DNA of 7,118 nt from Candidatus Altarchaeota archaeon (GTDB taxonomy: Archaea; Altiarchaeota; Altiarchaeia; JAFGQM01). Both the position numbers and the translations under genes were made by a program. Each line of letters begins with the position of its first letter. Within the stretch, counting starts at the first letter, position 1. The stretch spans positions 1 through 7,118 of the forward strand of contig JAFGQM010000104.1 in the NCBI GenBank assembly GCA_016935655.1, read 5' to 3'. The notes below the pieces were generated by a model. That model was not told the origin of the DNA. It saw only the letters and a program-made list of their open reading frames with translations, and ran no database searches. Below are positions 1 through 5,845 of the stretch, piece after piece.

Positions 1-261
1 AACGGCACGGACATGTCCTGCACGATCCAGGGCAGCATCGCGAAGGGATACTTACACTACAACACGACCCACGCGGGCGACTGGACCCAGATGTGCGCGC
101 TGACCGACACGGATACTGACACATGCGGCGAGCTCCAGAGCAACTTCGACCTTGCCGATGGCGCTGCGAGCAACAAGAAGATCTTCTGGGTCCTTAGGGC
201 GCCTACAGGCGTCAGCGGTACCTGCACAGGGCATGTGACCTTCACGGCCATAGCAAGCTGA
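1..261 (+). CDS. C-terminal part of an unrecognised, probably secreted cysteine-containing protein (5' end outside the window)
   Basis: The reading frame is open from the first base and ends at TGA 259-261, giving 86 visible residues. An internal ATG at 13 has no special support as a start, so I treat this as the end of a longer gene. The residues are rich in Thr, Ser, Gly and Asp with four cysteines (C7, C32, C42, C75 of the visible part), alternating hydrophobic residues typical of beta strands, and a sequon NTT at 21-23. This suggests an extracellular beta-sandwich stabilised by disulfides. The last third (KKIFWVLRAP... GTCTGHVTFTAIAS) is duplicated downstream at 1043-1122. No catalytic motif is visible and I do not recognise the family. 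It converges on the PIN toxin gene, whose stop lies 22 bases away. The coding call is firm; the secretion call is inferred from composition only. Confidence 0.72.
   Translation, partial: NGTDMSCTIQGSIAKGYLHYNTTHAGDWTQMCALTDTDTDTCGELQSNFDLADGAASNKKIFWVLRAPTGVSGTCTGHVTFTAIAS
173..252 (+). repeat. 80-bp direct repeat, copy A (inside the first gene)
   Basis: Positions 173-252 match 1043-1122 at 76 of 80 bases without gaps. The differences are at 181, 195, 207 and 246. In the frame of the first gene three are silent third-position changes and one is Ile to Val, so the copies seem to have diverged while both still coded for protein. The offset is 870 bases, a multiple of three. Flanking bases on the left are unrelated; on the right only a weak GAG-plus-T-run resemblance continues. 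Confidence 0.93.
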
Positions 262-283
262 GTTTCTTGGCGATATGTTGAGG

Positions 284-715
284 CTAATTTGAAAACAAGA
301 ATTCGTCCAACAGCTCACTAGGTGTGAGAATTTCAACTTTAATTTGCCTTTTAAGTCCTTTGTCTCCTGAAAGGATGGGGGAATTAGTGGCTAGAGCCAA
401 AGCGAGATAGGGAGCGTCCTTAGGATGGGGTGCCAGTCTTCTTGCTTCAGGCAAAAATCGATGGAACCGTTTTGCGGGTACGGGTATAACACAACCCAAT
501 AGGAACCCATACACCTCTTCAAATTCCCCCTCGGATAGTCTAGTCAGCTTCAGCGCCTTTGCCTTATGCCTCTTAATTTCCTCAAACATGAACTCCGGTG
601 CGACGAATTCAAACCTCTCCAAGGTCGCGTTCAATACAAAAACGGAATGTGGGACGCCTTTGTTTATCAGAGAAGAGATGACTACATTAGCATCAACCAC
701 GAGTCTGCTAGGCAT
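284..715 (-). CDS. PIN-domain ribonuclease toxin (VapC-like)
   Basis: This 143-residue protein has the size and layout of a single PIN domain, the metal-dependent RNase fold of VapC toxins. Acidic residues fall at the expected places: D8 in the first strand (RLVVDANVVIS), E45 or E46 after the third strand (APEFMFEEI), D100 in HPKDAPYLALALA, and D118 in ILSGDKGLK. The variant resembles PIN groups sharing a KD-x-PYLALAL motif (PIN_2-like, from memory). VapC-type toxins usually cut tRNA or rRNA until held by their antitoxin; the target here cannot be read from sequence. The start ATG at 713-715 lies two bases after the antitoxin stop (TAA-CA-ATG), so the two are almost certainly co-transcribed and translationally coupled. 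All active-site acids are present, so it should be functional. The stretch is poorer in G+C than the central operons, which fits a mobile module. Confidence 0.88.
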   Translation of the reverse strand: MPSRLVVDANVVISSLINKGVPHSVFVLNATLERFEFVAPEFMFEEIKRHKAKALKLTRLSEGEFEEVYGFLLGCVIPVPAKRFHRFLPEARRLAPHPKDAPYLALALATNSPILSGDKGLKRQIKVEILTPSELLDEFLFSN

Positions 716-717
716 TG

Positions 718-954
718 TTATCCTTCAGGGTAAAGCTCCTCATATCTTTTAGCTAACGATTCGCTTATCTCATCCGCCAGCTTCCCTGCTTGCTCTTCCG
801 TCAATTTACTATTTGAGACTATCCTCTTGAACCTTGCGACCCCATATAGCCTTTCCTTTAAGGCATTGCTCACGAGTATAGATAACTCTATCTTCGGTAT
901 TCTCTCGAATTCGGTTTCTAATTCTTCAGGTATCTCCACACTTATCTCAGCCAT
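718..954 (-). CDS. VapB-like antitoxin for the PIN toxin
   Basis: A 78-residue acidic protein directly upstream of the PIN gene, in the usual antitoxin-first order. The N-terminus (AEISVEIPEELETEFERIP, then KIELSILVSNALKERL) reads as a strand followed by two helices, compatible with a ribbon-helix-helix DNA-binding unit. The charged C-terminal part (SKLTEEQAGKLADEISESLAKRYEELYPEG) is the likely toxin-binding segment, expected to wrap the PIN active site. Such antitoxins also repress their own promoter, here near 985. ATG at 952-954 is the natural start: the predicted transcript begins only a few bases upstream, so translation is probably leaderless. The pairing rests on gene order, size and two-base spacing more than on sequence recognition. 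Confidence 0.78.
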   Translation of the reverse strand: MAEISVEIPEELETEFERIPKIELSILVSNALKERLYGVARFKRIVSNSKLTEEQAGKLADEISESLAKRYEELYPEG

Positions 955-981
955 TTTATCCGGAGATATAGCGATTTATGG

Positions 982-989
982 CATATAAA
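982..989 (-). promoter_or_regulatory. TATA-box promoter of the toxin-antitoxin operon
   Basis: On the minus strand the sequence reads AAAGG-TTTATATG, a good archaeal TATA box with a purine-rich stretch upstream in the BRE position. Counting about 26 bases from its centre puts the transcript start near 959, about five bases before the antitoxin ATG at 954. That geometry gives an essentially leaderless mRNA, and no ribosome binding site is seen in the gap. Confidence 0.6.
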
Positions 990-1042
990 CCTTTGACTGG
1001 GGCCCTTACGGCGTTTTAGTGAATTAACCTATACAGACCGTC

Positions 1043-1122
1043 ACAAGAAGGTCTTCTGGGTCCTGAGGGCGCCTACGGGCGTCAGCGGTACCTGCACAGG
1101 GCATGTGACCTTCACAGCCATA
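1043..1122 (+). pseudogene. Truncated second copy of the first gene's tail (direct repeat, copy B)
   Basis: This segment encodes residues almost identical to the end of the first gene (KKVFWVLRAP... GTCTGHVTFTAI). It has lost everything before the Lys-Lys and also the original Ala-Ser-stop end. Its frame is open back to about 997 but the upstream residues share no similarity with the first gene, and downstream it runs unrelated into the surface-protein gene in another frame. No start or ribosome binding site belongs to it. I read it as a remnant of a tandem paralogue or of a local duplication, left on the far side of the toxin-antitoxin module. It occupies most of the 220-base interval between the antitoxin and the surface-protein gene, along with two divergent promoters. 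Confidence 0.72.
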
Positions 1123-1126
1123 TTCG

Positions 1127-1144
1127 AGGTTTTTTATAGAACCT
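1127..1144 (+). promoter_or_regulatory. TATA-box promoter of the surface-protein/MinD operon, inside a small inverted repeat
   Basis: TTTTTATA at 1131-1138 is a plausible archaeal TATA box. About 26 bases downstream puts the transcript start near 1160, which leaves a leader of about 15 bases before ATG 1175 and excludes the earlier in-frame ATG at 1151. A GGTGG at 1159-1163 could serve as a weak Shine-Dalgarno site. The box lies between perfect 5-base arms AGGTT (1127-1131) and AACCT (1140-1144), a possible regulator site, although such short arms can arise by chance. Confidence 0.45.
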
Positions 1145-1174
1145 TCCGTTATGCTAGCGGTGGTTTTCGGAAAG

Positions 1175-2878
1175 ATGAAGACGGGGATTATTCCAGTGGT
1201 GATGGTGTTGTTAGCTGTAAGCTCTATTGCAGATACATCCATCACAGAAGTGACCGTGATCAACTCGGAGCCTACCATAGACTCGGTCATAACCTTCAGG
1301 GACTATGTGAACGACTCTGTGAACAACAGGACCACCTTCTTCTCGGTCTATAACAACACCAGGAACGTATTCGTCCAGGTCAAGGTAAGCGATCTAAACG
1401 GCTACAGAGACCTAGATTCGGTGAAGGTGAGGGTAGTCTTTCTGAACGGTTCCACTGAAAGCAATTTCCCGAGTTTCGGCACGTCCTATGTGGATGCCAA
1501 CTTCGAATCCGGGACTCTGACCCAGGCCATCTACTACTGCAACTTCACCATGGGCCCCTATGACCCGACCAGACTGGGGATTGAGAACCCCCCGCTATAC
1601 TACCGTGTCAAGGCACAAGTTTCCGATGGTACATCCACAGTCACAAGCGACACCAGCAGCTCTGAGAACGAGGACTACACATACGAGGGTTACTTGCCCA
1701 GTTTTGACATAGAGGTGAATATACAATCCGGGTACGGGGTAGCGGAACCGGGTGACGAGGTAGTAGCTGGCATAAACATAACCAAGTTCGCTCCTCCCGG
1801 GGCCAAGAACATCAATATAACCTACGAATTGATTAATCCTCTGGATGTGGTCGTGGATTCCTTGACCGAGAGCACTTCCGTCACCAACTCGATTAATGCG
1901 ACAAGGAACCTTACAGTGCCTGTCGGCTCCCCCGACGGCCCATACAAGTTCAGGGTCACGGTTTCTTACCCCGAGGGTCTCACTTCAAGCGAGGCCGGTC
2001 TTAGCGTCGTCTATCCCGAGGAGGAAGAGGAAGAAGAAGAGGAGGAAGAGCCTACCAGACCCATCTCCGGGTATGTTATGCCACCGGAGTCTGTGCCTTT
2101 CAGACAGAAGGGCCCCTTTGACGTCATCGTGCCGGAATCCTTTAGCATATACCCCCAAGAGGAGCGGCTTTTGTCCATAATAATAGCCAATGACGGGCAG
2201 ATAGACATCCTCGATGTAAACATCTCCCTGACTGGGATCATAATACCATCAAAGATAACCCCCGAGTCGGTCGAGGTACTTGCCGCGGGGGACAAGACCC
2301 TTTTCATAGCGACCATCAAAGCACCCGGGAACCTGGCAATTGGCAAATACACCATGATTCTGAAGGTCTTCTCAGAGGGGGTAAAGATAAAAGAGGAGAG
2401 GATAGGCATGGAGGTCCTGTATCTGGAGGGCATGCAATTAGAGATAACTGGGGAGGAACTGCTGCGGTCCGAGCTCTTCAACCTGAGGTCTACCCACGAC
2501 CAGCTATGGGGCTTCGGCATGGAGAAGGGCTCCATGGGATTGGAAGTCAGCGGTGCGGTTTCCCTGATGAACGAGGCGGAGTCCTATCTGGCGGGGGCGG
2601 AATCCTCGCTGGACGAAGGCGACCTGCTGCAGGCCAGGAGATACCTGGAGAGGGCGAAGTCCCTTATCGAAAAGGCGACACTAGAGTTGTCGCAACTCAA
2701 GGTCGTCGAGCCGAGAACACAGTATGAGCTAATCCTAGTCATAATACTGCTGGCATTTATCTCGATCGTGCTATACATTAATAAGAGGAAGGTTTCGGGG
2801 TCCCTGCACAAGCTCATGGACCTGAAGGAGCTCGAAGTCCTGAACACTCAGATTCTTAGGTCTAAGAAAAGGCATTGA
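1175..2878 (+). CDS. Secreted, membrane-anchored surface protein with Ig-like domains and poly-Glu hinge
   Basis: The chosen start gives 567 residues. An in-frame ATG at 1151 would add eight residues but lies upstream of the predicted transcript start, and ATG 1175 gives a clean signal peptide (MKTGIIPVVMVLLAVSSIA, likely cut near A19). Residues about 20-280 are beta-rich, probably two or three Ig-like domains, with roughly ten N-x-S/T sequons over the ectodomain. Eleven glutamates follow (282-292), then a proline-rich link and another beta domain resembling CARDB/NEW3 folds (about 310-420). A helical stretch around 470-512 (SYLAGAESSLDEGDLLQARRYL and onward) looks TPR-like or coiled-coil. 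One transmembrane helix (517-535, YELILVIILLAFISIVLYI) and a basic 32-residue tail follow; positive charge on that side fits an N-out, C-in topology. It is likely an S-layer-associated or adhesin-type protein; no enzymatic motif is seen. The MinD-like gene begins two bases after its stop. Confidence 0.85.
   Translation: MKTGIIPVVMVLLAVSSIADTSITEVTVINSEPTIDSVITFRDYVNDSVNNRTTFFSVYNNTRNVFVQVKVSDLNGYRDLDSVKVRVVFLNGSTESNFPSFGTSYVDANFESGTLTQAIYYCNFTMGPYDPTRLGIENPPLYYRVKAQVSDGTSTVTSDTSSSENEDYTYEGYLPSFDIEVNIQSGYGVAEPGDEVVAGINITKFAPPGAKNINITYELINPLDVVVDSLTESTSVTNSINATRNLTVPVGSPDGPYKFRVTVSYPEGLTSSEAGLSVVYPEEEEEEEEEEEPTRPISGYVMPPESVPFRQKGPFDVIVPESFSIYPQEERLLSIIIANDGQIDILDVNISLTGIIIPSKITPESVEVLAAGDKTLFIATIKAPGNLAIGKYTMILKVFSEGVKIKEERIGMEVLYLEGMQLEITGEELLRSELFNLRSTHDQLWGFGMEKGSMGLEVSGAVSLMNEAESYLAGAESSLDEGDLLQARRYLERAKSLIEKATLELSQLKVVEPRTQYELILVIILLAFISIVLYINKRKVSGSLHKLMDLKELEVLNTQILRSKKRH
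2018..2050 (+). repeat. GAG/GAA triplet run coding eleven glutamates
   Basis: Eleven consecutive GAG or GAA codons encode E282-E292 of the surface protein and separate its N-terminal Ig-like domains from the membrane-proximal beta domain. It is probably a flexible, highly charged hinge. Mixed codons make it less slippage-prone than a pure triplet repeat, and length changes would stay in frame. Confidence 0.9.
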
Positions 2879-2880
2879 AG

Positions 2881-3720
2881 ATGGATGCGAAAAGAGGGAG
2901 GACCTTGGGAGTAGTTTCCATCAAGGGGGGGGTAGGCAAGACCACGGTAGTAGCCAATCTTGGCGCCTCCCTGGCCAGCCATTACGGCAAGAGCGTCCTG
3001 GTGGTGGACACGAATGTAAGGGCACCCAACCTGGGCGTGCACCTCGACCTCATGTACCCCCAGGCTTCACTCTATGACGTACTGGCAGGCGATGCGGAGA
3101 TCTCCGAGGCCATATACCCCCATCCCACAGGGATGCATGTCATCCCCTCCCCGTTCGGCTTTGGCGAAGCAAGCTCCAGGGGCCTGGCCAGGGATTTGAG
3201 ATCCATCGCCTGGCATTATGACTTCGTCATCTTGGACTCCACACCGTTCGCGGGGGAGGATTTGCTGTCCACAGTAGAGGCATCAGACGAGCTCATCATT
3301 GTCACAACCCTGGACATGCCGTCCATTAGCACGGTGATAAAGCTGATGGATCTGTCCAGGAGGAGGGATACAAAGATACTCGGGATAGTCGCCAACAGGG
3401 TGAGAAGAAAGAACTTCGAGCTGGACCCGGAGATAATAAAGACCATAACAGGGCTGGACATAATAGTCAGGATACCGGAGGACCAGAGGGTCCTGGAGGC
3501 GGTCTCGATAAGGAAACCCGTTGTCGCATATGCACCCCACTCCCGCTCCGGCCAGGAGTTCAGAAGGCTGGCTGCGATACTGTCGGGCATGGAATACCGG
3601 GGAAGCAGGATATCCTTCGTACACAGGATGTTTTACGTCGGGAAGCTGGACAGGGCAAGGGAGCATGACATACGGGAGCGAATAAACGTGCTTGAAGGGG
3701 CCCTGAGGCAAACCCCCTAA
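2881..3720 (+). CDS. MinD/ParA-family P-loop ATPase
   Basis: A 279-residue ATPase of the deviant Walker A class. SIKGGVGKTTVVANLGASLA carries the signature lysine K15 and the P-loop lysine K20; VLVVDTNVRAPNLG holds the A'-motif Asp D43; YDFVILDSTP is Walker B with D119. These proteins dimerise on ATP, bind membrane or nucleoid, and position other structures; archaeal members include MinD-type proteins that set polar localisation. The visible C-terminus lacks a clear amphipathic membrane-targeting helix like that of bacterial MinD, and no MinC or MinE is present. ATG 2881 is preferred; a TTG at 2875 overlapping the upstream TGA would add two residues. It follows the surface-protein gene by two bases, so the two are almost surely one operon, and the surface protein's cytoplasmic tail is a candidate partner. 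Family assignment is firm; the role is inferred. Confidence 0.92.
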   Translation: MDAKRGRTLGVVSIKGGVGKTTVVANLGASLASHYGKSVLVVDTNVRAPNLGVHLDLMYPQASLYDVLAGDAEISEAIYPHPTGMHVIPSPFGFGEASSRGLARDLRSIAWHYDFVILDSTPFAGEDLLSTVEASDELIIVTTLDMPSISTVIKLMDLSRRRDTKILGIVANRVRRKNFELDPEIIKTITGLDIIVRIPEDQRVLEAVSIRKPVVAYAPHSRSGQEFRRLAAILSGMEYRGSRISFVHRMFYVGKLDRAREHDIRERINVLEGALRQTP

Positions 3721-3724
3721 AGAA

Positions 3725-3733
3725 TTTTTAATA
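3725..3733 (+). promoter_or_regulatory. TATA-box promoter of the PAC2-endonuclease Q operon
   Basis: TTTTTAATA at 3725-3733, preceded by a purine-rich AAAGAA, lies in the 37 bases between the MinD-like stop and the PAC2 start. A spacing of about 26 bases puts the transcript start near 3755, two or three bases before ATG 3758, which again suggests a leaderless message. No ribosome binding site is present, in agreement. The T-rich stretch could also help end the upstream transcript. Confidence 0.6.
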
Positions 3734-3757
3734 CCCCAACTTATAATACTACCCACA

Positions 3758-4543
3758 ATGAAAGAAACAGAGCTACGTTTTCTCAGCGAACCTAAGCTAA
3801 AGGATCCGGTAGCGGTAGAGGGTCTCCCCGGCATAGGCCTCGTGGGCAAACTCGCTGCAGACCATCTGCTCAGCAAGCTCAAGGCCAAGAAGTTCTGCGA
3901 ACTCTATTCCCCGTATTTCCCGCCCCAGGTCATAATACAGGACGATGGAACGGTGAGGATGGTCAAGAACGAGTTCTACTACTTTAGAGACAAGGGCCGG
4001 GATTTCGTCATAGTAGTCGGCGATTTCCAGGGTCTCACGCCAGATTCCCAGTATGATATAAGCGGCAGGATACTGGACGTCCTGGAAAAAGTGGGCGTGA
4101 AAAGGGTTTTCACACTCGGGGGTCTGGGCACCGGGAAAATAGTCCGCGAGCCCAAGGTCTACGGCGCCGCCACCAACAGGAAGCTAGTTTCTGAAATCGA
4201 GAAGTTCGGGATAACCTTCAAGGACCGTGGTGGGGGCGGCATATTCGGCGCTTCCGGGCTCGTACTAGGTCTCGGCGAGCTTCGGGGGATAGAAGCAGTC
4301 TGCCTCATGGGGGAGACGGTGGGGCAGGTCGTGGACGCAAAGGCTGCGAAGATCCTGCTGGAGAAACTTATGCTTGTCTTGGATTTGAAGATCGACATGG
4401 CCGATCTGGACAAGAGGGCGAAAAAGACCGAGAAGGAACTCGCAAAGCTCCAAGAGCTGCAGGAGGAGCAGCTCAAGGCGATGCAGATGGCTTCTGTCAA
4501 GAAGGAGTCCACGGACGAGGACATTATGCGATACATCCGCTGA
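3758..4543 (+). CDS. PAC2-family proteasome assembly chaperone (PbaB-like)
   Basis: The 261 residues match the archaeal PAC2 family, which is related to eukaryotic proteasome assembly chaperone 2 and to archaeal PbaA/PbaB that bind 20S proteasome alpha subunits or act as ATP-independent chaperones. Family marks are VAVEGLPGIGLVGKLAADHL at 18-37, VVGDFQG at 86-92, VFTLGGLGTG at 117-126 and a GGGGIFGASGLVLGLG glycine-rich segment at 158-173. After the globular domain comes a charged coiled coil (about 212-245: DKRAKKTEKELAKLQELQEEQLKA by residue pattern) and a short tail ending RYIR. The tail resembles, but does not match, the Hb-Tyr-X motif that docks into proteasome alpha-ring pockets, since here the Tyr is third from the end. 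It heads a two-gene operon with endonuclease Q nine bases downstream. Family assignment is strong; direct proteasome binding is inferred. Confidence 0.88.
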   Translation: MKETELRFLSEPKLKDPVAVEGLPGIGLVGKLAADHLLSKLKAKKFCELYSPYFPPQVIIQDDGTVRMVKNEFYYFRDKGRDFVIVVGDFQGLTPDSQYDISGRILDVLEKVGVKRVFTLGGLGTGKIVREPKVYGAATNRKLVSEIEKFGITFKDRGGGGIFGASGLVLGLGELRGIEAVCLMGETVGQVVDAKAAKILLEKLMLVLDLKIDMADLDKRAKKTEKELAKLQELQEEQLKAMQMASVKKESTDEDIMRYIR

Positions 4544-4552
4544 TTCTTTAAA

Positions 4553-5782
4553 ATGCAAGAATTCAACGTAGACTTCCACATCCATTCTAAGTACTCCAAG
4601 GGTGTCTCAGATGATATGATGATCCCCAAGATAGCGGAGCAGGCGGAGCTAAAGGGGCTGGACCTGGTCGGTACGGGCGACGGGACCCACCCACAATGGA
4701 TAAAACATCTAGAGAGGTACCTTGTAGATGATGACGGCGGGGTTTATTCAACAGAGGATTATAAAACAAAATTTATCCTGACCGCGGAAGTGGAGGATGC
4801 CAACAGGGTGCATCACCTCATACTCGCCCCCAGCATGGACTGCATGAAGCAGTTCAAGGAGGAGATAAAGGGGAGCAGCAAGGACATAGACAAGGACGGC
4901 AGGCCACATGTCTCCCTGACGGGGGAAGAATTAGTGGACCTGACAAACGACTGCGATTCCCTGATGGGGCCCTGCCACGCCTTCACGCCCTGGACAGCAG
5001 TATACAAGGAGTTCAATTCCCTGAGGGAATGTTATGGCGAGAACGTCCGGTATGTGAAGTTCCTGGAGCTCGGCCTGAGTGCGGATACGGGGATGGCAGA
5101 CCAGATAAGCGAACTCTGGAATCTTACGTTCATGACAAACTCCGATGCGCATTCCCCATGGCCGCACCGCCTTGGCAGGGAGTTCAATCGCATCGCATGC
5201 AAAAACCTGACTTTTAAGGAAATCAAGAAGTCCATAAACAGGGAGGATGACAGGGGCTTTGTCTTGAATGTGGGGCTGAACCCCAAGGAAGGAAAATACC
5301 ATGAGACCGCCTGCACGAGATGTTACCTGAAGTTCAGGGTCGATGATGCCAATAGGCTGGGGAGAAGATGCCCGGAATGCGGCGGCCTGATAAAAAAGGG
5401 TGTAAGGGAGCGGATAGCCGAACTCTCCGACACTGAGTTAGAAAGACACCCAGTGCACAGGCCCCCTTATATGCACATAGTCCCGCTGGCTGAAGTAATA
5501 GCCATGGCCAAGGGCACATCCAGCGTCTTCGGGGCCAAGGTGCAGGCCGAGTGGAGGAGGATGATAGACTCCCTGGGCGCGGAAATAGAGATCCTAATCG
5601 ATCTGGACATTGACGAGATAAAGAAATATGATGAGAGTATCGCAGACATTATAAACTCATTCAGAAATGAACGGATAGAGTATGACGCAGGCGGCGGGGG
5701 CAGGTATGGTATCCCGCTCCTCAGAAAACCCGCCAGGGAAAATTTCTACGACGGCTCTCAAAAGACGCTGGCTCAGTTCTGA
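4553..5782 (+). CDS. endoQ: Endonuclease Q (PHP-domain DNA repair nuclease)
   Basis: EndoQ nicks DNA on the 5' side of deaminated bases (uracil, hypoxanthine, xanthine) and abasic sites, starting repair in archaea. The 409 residues are close to the usual length of about 420. The PHP metal-site motifs are all present: DFHIHSKYS (H9, H11), GTGDGTHPQW (D43, H46), AEVED (E79), HHLIL (H88), PCHAFTPW (H142) and TNSDAHSPWPHRLGREFN (D198, H200). A four-cysteine zinc finger follows: C254-x2-C257 and C273-x2-C276, preceded by the family motif GLNPKEGKYH. The protein ends SQKTLAQF; Q403-x-x-L406-x-x-F409 fits a PCNA-interacting peptide, and EndoQ is reported to work with PCNA in Thermococcales. ATG 4553 is supported because the first metal ligands sit at residues 9 and 11. 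Nothing essential is missing. The nine-base gap (TTCTTTAAA) has no ribosome binding site, so expression probably depends on the upstream PAC2 message. Confidence 0.94.
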   Translation: MQEFNVDFHIHSKYSKGVSDDMMIPKIAEQAELKGLDLVGTGDGTHPQWIKHLERYLVDDDGGVYSTEDYKTKFILTAEVEDANRVHHLILAPSMDCMKQFKEEIKGSSKDIDKDGRPHVSLTGEELVDLTNDCDSLMGPCHAFTPWTAVYKEFNSLRECYGENVRYVKFLELGLSADTGMADQISELWNLTFMTNSDAHSPWPHRLGREFNRIACKNLTFKEIKKSINREDDRGFVLNVGLNPKEGKYHETACTRCYLKFRVDDANRLGRRCPECGGLIKKGVRERIAELSDTELERHPVHRPPYMHIVPLAEVIAMAKGTSSVFGAKVQAEWRRMIDSLGAEIEILIDLDIDEIKKYDESIADIINSFRNERIEYDAGGGGRYGIPLLRKPARENFYDGSQKTLAQF

Positions 5783-5845
5783 GTTTGCTATATCCCTTTT
5801 TTATTCACTGAAACGTAATAATCCATTTGATACACCCGTTGCAAA
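5783..5845 (+). promoter_or_regulatory. Intergenic region expected to hold the promoter of the repeat-protein gene
   Basis: These 63 AT-rich bases separate endonuclease Q from the next start. Three TATA-like strings occur: GCTATATC near 5787-5794, TTTTTTATT at 5797-5805 and GTAATAATC at 5815-5823. The last would give a nearly leaderless transcript at ATG 5846, matching the other promoters here, but its match is poor. No ribosome binding site precedes the ATG. I cannot choose between them. Confidence 0.3.
5797..5802 (+). terminator. Possible T-run terminator after endonuclease Q
   Basis: Six T residues, preceded by CCC and followed by ATT, begin 15 bases after the endonuclease Q stop. Archaeal RNA polymerase often terminates at oligo-T without a hairpin, and I see no convincing stem upstream. 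The same bases could instead belong to the promoter of the next gene. Confidence 0.35.

Noticed and set aside
1151..1174. Earlier in-frame ATG for the surface protein.
   Set aside because: It lies upstream of the transcript start predicted from the TATA box near 1134, and adds a Phe-Gly-Lys extension before an otherwise standard signal peptide.
1105..1353. An 82-codon plus-strand frame beginning inside repeat copy B and running into the surface-protein gene.
   Set aside because: It is the continuation of the repeat remnant in a different frame from the real gene, has no start signals, and its later residues are the out-of-frame shadow of the signal peptide and first domain.
2011..2535. A 174-codon minus-strand frame with a run of serines.
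   Set aside because: It is antisense to the surface protein; the serine run is merely the complement of the GAG/GAA run, and the sense frame has a signal peptide, domains and a membrane anchor.
2875..2880. TTG start for the MinD-like protein overlapping the upstream stop codon.
   Set aside because: ATG at 2881 is two codons later, is a stronger start and leaves the P-loop at the usual distance from the N-terminus. The TTG remains possible and changes only two residues.
3741..3748. TTATAATA as the promoter of the PAC2 gene.
   Set aside because: It would place the transcript start near 3770, inside the coding region; the box at 3725-3733 has the right spacing.
3283..3888. A 201-codon minus-strand frame across the MinD-PAC2 junction.
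   Set aside because: It opposes two clearly recognised genes and a promoter, and its product has no coherent motif.
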